DNA from: Eremophila alpestris peregrina
Lineage: Eukaryota > Chordata > Aves > Passeriformes > Alaudidae
DNA: 64,000 nucleotides
NCBI GenBank assembly: GCA_009792885.1
Contig: WMCF01000055.1
Location: 1,751,831-1,815,830 of the forward strand
Reading direction: 5' to 3'
The position numbers and the translations under genes were made by a program. The notes below the pieces were generated by a model, which was given only the letters and a program-made list of their open reading frames with translations, searched no databases and had not been told where the DNA came from. Shown in pieces: positions 15,201 through 28,600 of the stretch (positions within the stretch are counted from its first letter, which is position 1; the number at the start of each line of letters is the position of its first letter).

Positions 15201-18200
15201 TTTCTCCTATGCCTGTGATTGTAGTTTCAGCATTATGAAGGCTTAGTGAGAGAGGATTTCAGCTTGCTATTTCCTTACTCAAAGCACAGAAGGTAATAAA
15301 ATAGAAAAAGTTGATATTCCCATTTGAACTCCATTCAAGTGCTTCAAGTTACTGCGTGCTGCACATTTAAGCTCACATTTGGAGTTTTCTGGATTTCTAT
15401 TCTATGTCAGAACTCCTGCAGAGTTATTTCAGTTTGCTATATGGGCTGTCCCACATCTGTAGGCAGACTGCCAGGCTGTCCTTAGCAAAACCATAGTTTC
15501 CTTGCTTTCTGCAGAGAAAACAATTTATCTGGCAGATAGCTTCGTTCATGGCAGTGCAGCATTGTTAAGACATCTCCCTTTAATTTCATTTACACTTTTT
15601 TGTGTCTTTAAAAATGCTAATGCTTTAAGGCACCTGCAGTTACCATTTTTCTCATTTTGAATTCCTTCAGAAGAGCCTGTCTTGGTAAATGATATTTCAG
15701 TTTCCATGGTGCTCCTTATTACAAATAGCTGCTCTTTTCATCACCGAACAGTGCAATTTTCATTCATGCTGAAATATCAATGGTAACATGCAGCAGCAAA
15801 TTGTTCCTTTATGATCCTTGGCATTGTGGAAACTCTCCTGCTCAAAATTAAATGTCAAGGAATTTAGCAAGTATGAAAAATCTGGCTCCTTTTATGCACA
15901 TACACACAGAGATGTATTGCTCTGTGCACCTAAGTATTTACCTTCCTTTATTATTTACTGTAAGGAGTCATGAATATGCTACCAGTGATGCTTCCCAAAA
16001 AGTCCAGCTTTTAGAGGGGTTGAGGGGGCAGCATTCCTTCCTGTACCTTCCACTGGAACTGAGGGAGGTGTTTTGTATTCAGGCTACTTGTTGCCAGGCT
16101 GTATGAGCTTGAGTGGCTCATTTTGGGAATGATAGCATCCTTGCCAGCCTGCTTCCCTTGCATTACTCCAAGTGTTGCTCTGTCATTTGCCCTGGCCCAA
16201 ATTAGAAACATATATGGTTGGTGTAGGTAAAAGAAATAGACACAGATCAAGGCAGGGCTCTGTTTCACCCCAGCCCTGCTCCCTGCGAACACTGAGGTAC
16301 TTGCAGGGGTGTGGGGAGGGTACTGTGACAGACAGCACGATTTTCAGTGGGATTCCTTTCACAACCACCGTGATCTCTTTCCCTGGCCATGATATTGTTA
16401 TGCAGTAGATGATGGCTTAGGTTTCTCAGCTATGTGGCCTGATCAGTGCATTTCCCAGATCAGGTTCCCTTGTTTATAATTCTAAATATCCCTCACTTCC
16501 CCACTACTAGCCAGCTGCTGCCAGTGGTCAGTCTTTCCTAAGAAAAGTGATCCTGTCTGGAGAAAGGCGATGCTGTTCATAGATCAGTTGTTCAGGAATT
16601 AATTATGTCAAATTATTAATAAATAATAATTTGATAAATTAAATAATAACGTAATAAATTAAACTAATTTTAATACACAGTTACTTCACTTCCTCTCTTT
16701 TACATTTATATAAATCTGGCAATGAGGTATGTGTTGGTATGGGGCAGTTAAGGGGAAGGTAGATCCACTGTCACATGCTAAATAAAGCAGCTTGGAGGAA
16801 ATGCTTTGGATTGTGCCTGTGTCCCTTTCCCCTTCATTTCCATACAGGAGGTGGGTGTAGTCCAATGTTTTGTTTTTACAGCCCTGTGTCAGGTTTGTTG
16901 TTATGGCTTCCTTACCTCCAAGCAAGCACTGTGATTTACTAGTGCTTCTCACCATAATCTACACTGCTGGCAGTACTGGGAGCACTTCCAACAAATAGAC
17001 CTCAGAAGAAAATAAAATGCTGGAGATTTTTGAAGAGCAGAGGTGCTTCTTTCAGCTCCTGGTTGGGAGAGAGCTGGGCAATAAAGGTAAAATCTGAGGT
17101 TTTGCCTCTCTGGTGGAAAAGGTGACAAACTTCCCTGAGGACATTAAGGTTTCCCACAAATGAAATAAAAAGATGGAGATGTTAAATGATGATGTAAGAT
17201 AGAAACATAGAAGTCATTCATCAAATTCAGGAGTTGACAATACATTTGTATTTGAATCCTCTGAATTTAGATGATGCTGCTTTTTAAAAGGCAAACTTTT
17301 GTGAGAGTGGCAGATAACCTTTTAATTACAGGTCGACCTAAACCTCTCTTTTGTTGCAATACACTGGATAAATAGCCATTGTCTTCTGGGCATCTTCACT
17401 ACCCTTTCAGGTTCTGAAATGCAAAATGCAGATCCTTTGCTAGAGAGCCTGCATTTTCCAGGCACCTGGCTGTTCTCTGGTTAAGCCTCCCACACTCTTA
17501 ACAAAAAGCACACTTGAGTTCCTGGGGTAGGCTTAGCTCCCTGCAGGTGTGACAATAGCAACAGGAAGGAAAAGCAAGCTCCTTAGGACTTCCAGGTTCT
17601 CAGGAGAGATGTAACTTGGGGACAAGTTACAGTGCAAAATAAAAGCACATTTGGTTATTCACACATCTTTTGGAAACAGTCATAAACTTTGTACTATGGG
17701 CTTACCTCAGTTATGAGGTAACATGAAGATGTTGAACACTGGCACTTGATGTACTTATGGAAATAGTGTTGACTGAGAAATCACAGGGGGTGATCAATAT
17801 TTTATGTTTCAAGTCTGTATTTCTTTTAAAGAGATTTTAAAAATTAGCCCTCATAGTAGCTCTGTGTTCTGCCTCTTGCACTCAGTTTTTGGCTCCTAAC
17901 AGTGCTCACATGCCTGCTGTACAAGAAATGGCTAAGTAGAGACAGAGACACTAATATTTAGTGTTGTAATCTCAAAAGTCTCCTTTGTGTACTTTGTGTA
18001 CTGTCATCTTTGATAGTTTTCTTTCAGAATGCCAGTAGTGTATCCACTCCATGCAAAATGATTCAGGATCCTGCTTGACCATGAGGAGTGTCTCTGGCTG
18101 GTAGTCCAAGTTTCAGATCAATCCATTCTGGTCTTCCAAAAAAGATATTTCATAAAAGGTATTGACTTGACAGGGTGGGGCTTGGGCCATGACGTAAATG

Positions 18201-21200
18201 AGCACTCTGGTCAGATCTGGCTTGGCAACCCGAGTTTGCTCACAAAAACGTCATAGCCAGCTTTATATCTCTATTAAAATAAAGCAAATCTCCTTGTGAG
18301 CATAACAGCTATTTTCAATTTCTCAAGGACTGTGGACACATTTGCTTCCTGAGACTTGAGCTGGCAGGGTTTGCCTGGAAAGAGATGTTTTATGGAAAAG
18401 AGTGTTACCCCATGCAATTAGTACCTAAGTCTTAAGACAAAGCAGTATTTGTGCTAAGGTTTTGAGGAAAATCTGTTTGGAAAAGGTGCTGAAAACATCT
18501 GAGAAGTTAGGAAAATTTCCTGCCTTTTGCAGCACACTGAAAACACAGTATGACCCTTTAAAGTCAGTTAAAGGTCATGGAAAACCCTATTTATGAACTG
18601 TTAGCAATTATAATCTGAAGCAGTGAAGTCAAACACTGAGAAGTAAATAAGTAATTAGCACAGCAGAAGATCTTTTCTTCTCTTGCTAGGTGGTAGAAGG
18701 CAAGAAGGCTTTTAAATGCAGACTGTAGCCTGATTCTTCACTCTTTTATCCCAGTGTCATGCTGCTGTGTCTCTAAAGTAAGAGATACGGAACCAAAGCA
18801 TGGAAATGAGAAAGGGGAGCCCTTTAAAACTCACTTCAGCAGTAGCATCCATGGAGCATGTGGTGGTGTAAATGAGATTGCAGCTTAATGGCTGGGCTTT
18901 CCTTTCTTTCATTCCTCCTCTCAAAATAAAAAAAAAAAAAATCACAGGATGATGAAGGGCAGTTATGTAATTGAATATTGTTGAAGCTGCAAGCCTGCAG
19001 ACTGCAAGTTCCTCTGATCAGGAACATAAGGATGGAACATATTGGGAGACAGTGAAGGGAAGAGATAATTTGCTGATGGGGATATTCACTTCAATAAACT
19101 AAATAATAATAGCTTGTCACTGAATTCAGCAGTTGCTGAGACACTGGTGAGCATGTAGAAATATGTGGATTTGAGAGGTGCTGTGATGATTCCCATCCCT
19201 TTTGTCTCTCTATTCCTGGCTTTGATTCAGTCCTGGGAGGTGATCTCCTTTGAAGTTTTGCATCTGCCTTTTCTCTTAGCAGATGGATTAGATTGTTGTT
19301 TTTTCACCTGTTGACATGGTGAGGACTATTTGATCCCTTCAGTGTAATGTGTTGTCTTATAGGCTGATTTTACATGAAAAACATGTCAGGGATAAGTGAG
19401 TTTATATCAAAACATACTGCTTGCTGTTCAGGATTTGGGATTGCCACAGCTCATGGAATGACTGCCTGGGAATGGTGAGAGACATAGTCTGGACTCTGGA
19501 ACACAGAGCTTACCAAGGCAAACTTGTATGTCTTCTAGTCTTGCACTGAAGTCCTGGGAATATTACATGGGACTATTACATTTCTCTTGACACTTTCTGT
19601 ATTTGGCTACTTTTTTCCCAGTGTCAGGTTATTTGTATAAATTTGCTCTTGTGATAAATTTGCTCTTTTTCTGTCAAGCTTTGGTGCTATGGGCAGTGCT
19701 GTGGATGATTAGATTTTTAAAGAGTGCCAAAATCTGAGAAGAGTTAATTTGGAAAATTGCTTAGCAGATTGCAAATGGTGAATAAATTATTGCACAAGGG
19801 AACTTTTGAAACTTCCCTCTGGTGGTAAATTTTCAACTGAGGAAATACAGAATATACAGCATCATGCTCATGAACTAAGCAAATACTTGCCCATAAATCA
19901 TGTGAGGGAATTAGGATTTCTCTCCCTCTTTACTATTTTCATTCTAAATTTATATGTAAAATTATCTTTCACAATTTTCTTTACTACAGTAAAGTTGTAA
20001 TTTCATGTAACTTTTTTCAGTAATTAAGTAATAGATTTCTACCTTTTTATTTATGTTTCCTGGCTGGGTCCCACTAGAGCAGCTTTGTCCAGGACAGCTG
20101 ACTATGATGAGGATTTGCAAAACCTGGCTTTGATATGGATGCTAGGAAAAGGTTTTGGTATGACCTCTAAGTGACAAAGAATGTGACAACAAGGTGCTTC
20201 ACCATTGTGAACTCAGCTGGCTTGGAGGGGTGTCTTTGACTGTGTGGTTGTAATTTCATAGAAAGAACAGCCCTCAGTGAAAACAGCTGTTAGTGCTCAC
20301 TGTTTGCTGTCATAAAAGTTCCCATTAACCTGGGATATGTGCTGTACATTTCTAGGAATGTTCCTCAGCTGACTTATTGACATGGTTTTTCTCATCCTCA
20401 AATTCTTGCTCAGGCTTTCTTCCTCTTTTTCCTTTTATCTTTTTTTCTCTTTTTCTCTTCTCTTGCTTGCTCTGCTTTCAGCATTTTCTTGCAAAAATAT
20501 TTGGAGTAGAGATGTACTAGAGCTGATTACCTGAATCATTGTGATTCTGCAACACTGAAGGTTAAATGCAAAATCCAGTGGTTATCCTGATTAGCTGAAC
20601 CATATGCCCTAGCTCTGATGCCTTTTACAGTCTCTAGAGGAAAGAAATTTGCTTCTGAGAAATATGCAGCATTGCTTGGTAACCATTTCAGCCCTGTATA
20701 GCGCAGGATGGGCTAGCTGTATTCCCAATGCTTGAACTTTTCTGTGATGGTAGGCTCCTTGGTGACTCTTTTTGTGGGAATCACAAGGTAAATGCACTCT
20801 TTGTTCAAGTGTGATTCTTCATTACAGTTGCTCTGTGTACAGGACAGAAGGGGAAGATTTAGCTTTGAATAGCAGCCAGGGATGGCTAAGTCTTAAAAGG
20901 TATGGAGCTTCAATTCAATTTTATTCAACATTCAGCTACACAGAAGCTATCCTAATTGTCTCTCACCCACTTTTTAAAAGACTTTTTAATTAAAGGGGGA
21001 CTATTTCCCTGATTCAGATTTCCTCAGATTCCTGAGGAATACTGATTTTCTTCAAAGTTTTGGGAGAAGACATGAGTACTGTAAAAAGACTTTCCTGGTG
21101 GCAGCTTTCCCTTCTAACCAAGGAGCAGCCTGCTTGAATATCATCTTGACACTAATGCTCAAGATATTTCCAAACAATTATATAGGTTTGGAGCTAGTAT

Positions 21201-22559
21201 CAAGGCTAGGTTGGATGGGGCCCTGAGCAACCTGGTTTAATGAAAACTGTCCTTGCCCACAGCAGGGGGACTGTAATTAAATGATCTTTAAGATCTGTTC
21301 CACCCCAAACCAATGATTTTATGATGATTCTGTGATCAGCACCTCAACGTCTACTCAGGCAAACAACTGGCTTGAAAAGGGTTGTTCTTCTTTTCGAAAT
21401 CTTTTGAAATCTCACTCTGAAATGAAGTGCAAAAATAAGAGCACTGCCCTATAGTAACCAGTAGCCACTTCAATGCAAGTTGAAGTCCTGGGCTTGCTTT
21501 AAGTAAATGAGGTACTGCAATCTCCTATATCAGTGCCATGATTTTTAAACCATTGACCATTCTGCAGTCTTTATCAGTAGGATGAGATTTGTGTTTTGTT
21601 TCTAAGATTTTTTTTCCAAAGGAATTTCCTATTGATATGGTCAGGTTTCCCCTCAGAAGTTTTAGCTTTGATGAATCGAAATCTTTGAAAAAACAGAAGT
21701 GGAAAATATGTTCCCTTGAATTTTGTCTCTCTAGTCCAAAAGTCTCAGCTAGCTGTGAGGCACCTGTGATTTTTTTTTACATCAGAAACATGGCTTATCA
21801 GTATTTGGGATGCCCTATGTTGTGTGTGAGGCATAAAATGCATAAGTGGAAACTGCATCAATAGAGGCAATTTAATGGAGAATAGGACCTAGGTATGATT
21901 TTTCTTATTTAGAGACAAGATTTGGAAGTCTGGAAAATATCTAAAATATTGCAAGAAAATTGGTACAGTGATCCTCTAGGGAAAGGAGGTAGTCTTTATT
22001 GTTAGTGGCATTACAACTTTTATTTCAGCATGGAGGCTGTAGCTCACAGCAGAGAGTCTGATAATAGGATCCTGTTGCAAATTGGGAACTGTCTCTTAAA
22101 TTGGATGAATAGAAAAGACAAAATTAAAGCTCTCACTCAGTGGTTTTGCATATGGTTCCTACCTGTCTGCCTGTGTTTTCAGGTGATTTGAGGACCAAGT
22201 GCGAATCTGAGCGGAGGTGTCAGTGAGAAACGAAATGTACTGTACTGCTTATCCCTGAAATCTTGAAACTGGCCTTTTATTTCTGTCTAAATCTGTCACT
22301 GGAAGCAGTGGGTAATAAGAAGCACTTGGAAGGGTTGTGCAGGCATACAACAGCTCTGAGAGCTCACTCCTGCCAGGAGACAAAAGGTGGTGCAGCCTGA
22401 GCACTTGTTTCCTTCAAGAGCAGGGACTTGGGAGCTTAGAAGTCACAGCATCTCTTGTGCTGCTCCAGGCACTGAGTTATGATTTGCAGGCTTTTTAATG
22501 AATAGTGCTTCCTGACTAGTTCTGGCTTGTTTAGGGGTTTTATTCTTCTGAGTGTGGCG

Positions 22560-22617
<58 letters not shown>

Positions 22618-25600
22618 CTGTTTTGTTGGTATTACTATCCTAGCACACTTCAGCATAACAAAGCAGGACTTGCAGTGCTAAGATAATGGTCAAGTTTGGA
22701 AGAATGATTCTTCACCCTCAACCCTCCCCACCCCAGTTTTGCATCGCCATTTTGTTCTATCAGACATTAAACTGGAATTTAAGTTAGATGTGAATGTAAG
22801 GTGTTTAGTAAGAGTTAGAACAAAGAAAGATAATCTGTTAAGTTTAGCAATATGCTTTCAGCCATTTGTGAAAAAAAGTCCAAATTTGCTGTATTTGGCT
22901 CTTCTTAAGGTTGGAGTCAGGGCTGATTTTTCCAAAAGCTTGGTGGTTGAAGCATTCATCTGCCATGCAGAAAATATAGGTAAAATACCTGCTCTGAGAG
23001 GCTTTAAATCTGTGTATCCCTACCTTGAATCAGATGCTAAGGGGATTGAATTCAATGTACACCCAGGTCAGGTAAGAAGCTTAACCCAACTGATTGCAAT
23101 ATAGCTGGCAACTGACCTACAAACTCCATTTTGGCATTTATTATCCACACACAGAGCTGCAGTATTTCTAGTGTCCATAACTATGGGTTTTCCAGTAATA
23201 GAGCACCTGTATTCTGGGCTCTTTGCTGTCATCTTCTCCATCAACAAACGCATCCTAAAAGTTCACTGGCTTCCCTTTTTCCAGTTTCTTCAACTGAGAT
23301 GTGTGCATGAGGTAGCTGTGGCTACTTAATACAGTATCAGGATGTCTACCCAGATTTGGTGTTATGTTACTAGCATGATCCTCTTACCTGTGTGTCTGGG
23401 TTAATGGGAGCATTTGACACCATGGTTTCTGAGGTGGGCAAGATGTGCAACAGTGATACTGTCCTGCTTTACTTATTTATAAATAAATTCATTTATTCAG
23501 TCTCAGGTTAAAGCTTGTTTTTAGCTCTATACAGCCATACTGATGTGAAGGATCTATTAGAGAAATAAGGACTGGTAGTGAAGAAGATCCTTAAATTCTG
23601 ACCTGGCTGTGTTTCTTTGTGAAAAATATCACAAAAGAATGGATCTTTGTGATGGTTTTCAAAATACCTCTTCCTTTGAAGTGATTACAATAGTCATTTA
23701 GAAGTGTGCTTGTGATCTCTTCTGGAATACCAGAATTCCTAGTTCTGTCTTTCCTTTCTTCCACCTGCTGGAGTAACTTTCTTTAAATATGGCAACCTCT
23801 CAATCCCTCCAAAAGCAACCTTAAGACTTAAAGACAGCTGGAGGGAACCAGCTATGAAAGAGAATCTCTCAGCTCTCCTCAGAGGGACTGGGCACACCAT
23901 CACTGAGCCTTGGAACTAAAGGATTAGTTTCAGATCTAAGTTTTGTCTTGGTGGGATGTAGATATCAATAATGTTAAGTGGAAAGAGACTGGAGTAACAC
24001 TTGAGGCATCTGGCTTTTTATCCTGACTCAAACATTTGCTTGCAGTGTGGCTTTGGACAAATTCACAGTGCCTCTGTTCCTCCTTTTAAAAACAGAAATA
24101 ATTCTGCTTTTCTGACTAGAAGGACATGCTGTATAAAAGTTTGGCATTATTTTATATTTGTTTGTTATTGTTCTGTCTTTTAGTTAGGATGGCAGGGGGG
24201 TTGTGCTTTTCAATACCATTTGTGCTGTGCTAAATTTACAAATTTGGGCTGTTTTCATTTCTGTGTCATATTCTGCTCTCATGTTCCCCTAGATAGTGGG
24301 AGAGATCACTGGGATCTGATAAGGTGTGTAAAGGAAGAAATACACCCAGGAGAAAAGGGCTGGATATTTTGGTATCCAGGGGAAGGTGTCCAACACCTCC
24401 AGGTGTTTGTATTCAGCTTGCAAGTCAGTCTGAGTAGGCAACTTAAATGAGAAGCATGGGGACCACAAGTCCCTTGGTGTCCTCAAAGGACTCCTCCCTC
24501 AAATGGTTTCTCACCTCTTCATTATAAACCTATTTCCTTTGTCTAGAGGTTTTTGTTTATTCCTTTTTTTACTGGTAGTTTCAAATGATGATATTTTGGG
24601 CTCACCAAATGCACATTCACCATCATTAGTGGCTTCTTCTCATGTTATTTGTTTCATGTTTAGGGATTAGCAACCAGATTGCAAAATAATGAGCTACCTT
24701 GTGTATTTCAGAAACATACCCCTCGCAATATGCATTTCAATGATTATCGTCACAGTTGGCTATGTGTTAACAAACGTGGCTTATTTCACTACAATCAGTG
24801 CTGGGGAATTGCTGCTTTCAAAAGCTGTAGCAGTGGTAAGTTACAGAAGAAAAATACAAAGATGTATTCCTGCTGCAGTTATGTTTGTTGATATTATTCT
24901 TGTTTTCAGGGGGGAAAAATATTGGGTGGCCACATCCAGTCAGGTTTTGGAATGGCAGCACTTATTAGCATTCTGGTGAAATTTGATTTTTGACTGATGA
25001 GTGGAATTGCACTTCAAGCCATCAGTAGCATTTATAATGTAACATTACTGTATTTATTTTCCTCTTATAACCAAGTCAATAGGACTTAAATTTCATAGCC
25101 TAGTACATGCTTGAAAAACTCAGTGCTAAAATGTAAACTCAGCTCCTGGGAAGCAGGAATTAGCGATATTTACGGAAGAGAGCTCTGAACGATCTTGTGT
25201 AGCAGAATACAGTAACTTTGTCTCTGCACAATGTGTGTCCTGAGTGTTTGTGAAGGGGCTTGCTGTGAATGCTGGAGCTCATTTGGGAAGGAGTTGCAAG
25301 GCAATCTGGCTAGGAAATACTGCTTTGATTGTTCTTGCTGAATTGTGGTGATGACACTGATATTTATATTTAGGATATCTGAGTCACAATGAGGAAATGA
25401 ATAATTCCACTAGTGATACTGCCTGTGGCTATTCAATTGATGTGAGTTTAGAAAAATGACCAAATTCTGTAGCTAATGGGAGGTCTAGAAAGAAAACATT
25501 TTATAAACGTGACAAAAATTATGCATGTTGCCAGTTAAGATTCTTCTGCTAACCTAAAACACTGAAGCCTGAACGGATGGACTTATACCACTGTACCAGC

Positions 25601-28600
25601 TAAGTGCAATGAAGGCCGTAGAAAAAACATCAGACCTTGATCCATTCAGACTTGTTCTTCTTTGGAGTTATAATGGTCTAAATTGACATGAGTCAGGGCC
25701 TGATTCCATCTCCTCATCATTGCTTCAGCGGGAGATCTTCCACATGCCCTCAGGGGTAAGGGTAGGACAGCTCAGCTGTAGTAGCTGTGCTCTCACAGAA
25801 GAGGCAACAAATGCTCAGCACAGTTTTTATTCAGGGATGCACAGGAGTGTAACTCACACCATGATAATTTGTTAACAGAGGACAATTATCTTCCCGTTTT
25901 AGGAAAAATCATTGTGTGTTTCTCTCTCTTTTCTAACAGACCTTTGCCGAACGACTAATGGGAAACTTTTCTTTAGCTGTGCCAGTGTTTGTTGCTCTCT
26001 CCTGCTTTGGATCTATGAATGGTGGCATTTTTGCGGTCTCCAGGTGAGCACTGCTGATATTCCTGGGGGTGAGGGCTTGGGAGACATACTGGAAGTATGG
26101 AAGCAAGGGGAAGGGAGAGTAGGGTTCATTCCTTTAGCAGGATATGATAAATGACTACACTGTTTACCAGGTGTAGGCTTTTTCTCGCTTTGTTTAGGGT
26201 ACTATTTTTAAAATCCTTTGAATAGTTTGGAACTGAATTTCTCTGAGGCTAGCCCTTAATCAATGGCTGCTATTTTTCATGCAAAGGAGTGAAATTGGAG
26301 GGTAAATATTAACTCTTTCTAATCAAGGGACACCTTCAGAGATGGTTTTGATTTCTGCATGTGGGTTCCTTCTGCCAGTGCTTTCATTTAGAACACCTCA
26401 AACAAGACTAAGAAGTGACTTTCATGAGCTATTTTGCATACTCACAGTAATGAGCACATTTAAAGTCTGTCCACATTTATTTCCCACCAGGATGTTCTTC
26501 GTTGCATCCCGTGAGGGTCACCTTCCTGAAATTCTCTCCATGATTCATGTCCGCAAGCACACTCCTCTGCCAGCTGTCATTGTTTTGGTAAATCATACAA
26601 ACAAATGTTCCTGCACTAGAATTCATATTACAGGCTTGCTCTGGAGGATTCAAACAGAATTTGGACACTGCTTGAGTCTCATTTATTAATGCAAATGTGG
26701 GCTTTGGGCAGAGCGAAGGACAGGAAAAAGAGGAATGAGATTTGCGAGTTGTTCTTCTTCTATCATCTCCTCCTTGCTTTCTTGCCTGTCACTGCAATCT
26801 AATTCATATCTTACTTCTCTGGGTTTCTAAGGAACTTCTAGTGATGAGCTAGTTCCCTTTCAGAGAAACAAATTCCAGTTAAGCAAACAAAAAAAGGGAT
26901 TAAGTTAACTAAAAGTTGAACTAAGCACCTTATATTACCTTATAGTGATGCAGTTTTGCACTAAGATAATGGAGGGGGAACCCTCAGCTGTTCAGCACAG
27001 TGGTGATTAAAAAATGAGAGAACATGCGCCTGGGAAATAGTCTGTGAATTTTCTAAGGAGAAACACTGGTGCTTTAGTGGAAATCCTATTACTGACTTCT
27101 AAAATAAGCAACAAAGGTAAATGTTGGCCAAGTGTTAGCTTTGCAGACTAATTTGTATGGTAAAATGTTAGGACTAAATGTGAAAATACCAACTTCAAAG
27201 TTCAGTTTTCATAGTGTCAGGAAGATTTTCACTTAACTTGAAGCCTTCCTAATCATGGGTGTTCAGCCCCTCTTTTGGGATCAATGACTGCAGTGTATCT
27301 GGATAGACCTCTGCCTTATTTAGGGACTTATGGCCAAAAAAAGAAAAAAGTGTACCTGAGTCTATGCTAGTAAGAGAAAATGCTTCTGGGATTTGAATTG
27401 TTTTTTTGCTATTGATGCCTGTAATCTCACTGCTGAATTGTTGAATTTTATTTGTGCACATATAACCATAGGCTTTGAAATTGTGAAACAGGCAGTGTGA
27501 TTATGGTGAAAAGTTTTAATGAAATCAAATTTCCATAAACACTTAGTTTGCATTTTATTTCTTTGGCTGTAGTCACACCTGATGGGTAAATTGCATTGAC
27601 TGTTTTTTTTGTGGAATGAAATGCACAAAAGGTATTAATATATATTTTTTTTCCTGACAGACATTTTCTGCTATTGCATACGGTCCTGTTACACCAGTGC
27701 ATTGATTTCCTTTGAAAAAGTCAGATTCCCATACGAAGATGGCTTTCCTTCAAATATTGCAATTTTTTAGCTCACCTTATTGCAAAAAGAGCAGTGGCAG
27801 GATATATTCTACATCCATAGTAATATTAGTGTTTCCCTATTTTATTTCTCCTTCCAAGTTCTGCACACTGCAAGAAAGGAAAGAGCTCTTGAGGATAAAC
27901 TGAGAAAACAAGCATGTGCCTGAGTCTTGTTAAATTAAAAAACCAAATCAAACCAACACCTTTTTTTTGAAATTAAGAAATCTGTTAATTGTGTGTGTGT
28001 TGCTAGAGAAATTTCCCAGTCTGACCAGTGATTTCAGAGATTCAGAAATTTCCCAGTGATTTTATGAGACTTCCTGGCAATCACACGCCCAGTGCCAGGT
28101 ATGTCACTGCTGAGACCAGAGCCCCTTCACAGTAGTGGCTCTGGTGACTCTGGGTCACTGCTGGCCTCCTGCACATCCTATTCACAGGCCAGCTTTCCCC
28201 ACTGCTTCAGCCCTGAGTTTTCCATGGCAGATGTCTTGTTCCATAAAGCCACTTAGTCCCAGCACAGGAACACAGAAACAGCTGAGCTGGTGCCCCCGAG
28301 GAGGGGCCTCCAACAAACTAATCCCATGGCTTTTATACCCCACATTCTCCCCACAAGCCTTGCTCTTCCTCCTGACTTTTTGGTTCCTGCTCCATCTCTG
28401 TGTTCATCCACTTTGTTGGCTTCACCAGTCTTCATCTGCTTTGGTATCCAAAGGGTCAGCAATTCCCTGCTCCTGCTGTGTCAACCAGTATCTGTTCATC
28501 TGGCTGGACTCACCAATCTTTCATACTCTTTGTTATCCCAAAGGCTGGCAATTGATGGCCTCTTGTCTCAGGCTTCCACACAGAGCTCAGTCTGCATCTC

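Larger units (their letters stand above)
205..24711 (+). other. SLC7A11 intron 6 (24.5 kb)
   Basis: This is the largest intron in the window, starting GTATGT and ending TATTTCAG. No nested gene was recognised. It contains plus-strand CR1 tails near 1.5, 3.0, 3.5, 10.6, 14.5 and 21.2 kb, a minus-strand CR1 piece at 7.4 kb, a solo LTR at 7496-8012, a poly-A run at about 9330, a 57-base poly-T run at 22561, and two ancient amniote repeats at 22.9 and 24.0 kb. The remainder is unique AT-rich sequence without features I can name. Confidence 0.9.

Noticed and set aside
22739..23104. 121-codon plus-strand frame in intron 6
   Set aside because: Its second half lies in an ancient interspersed repeat and the protein is not recognisable.
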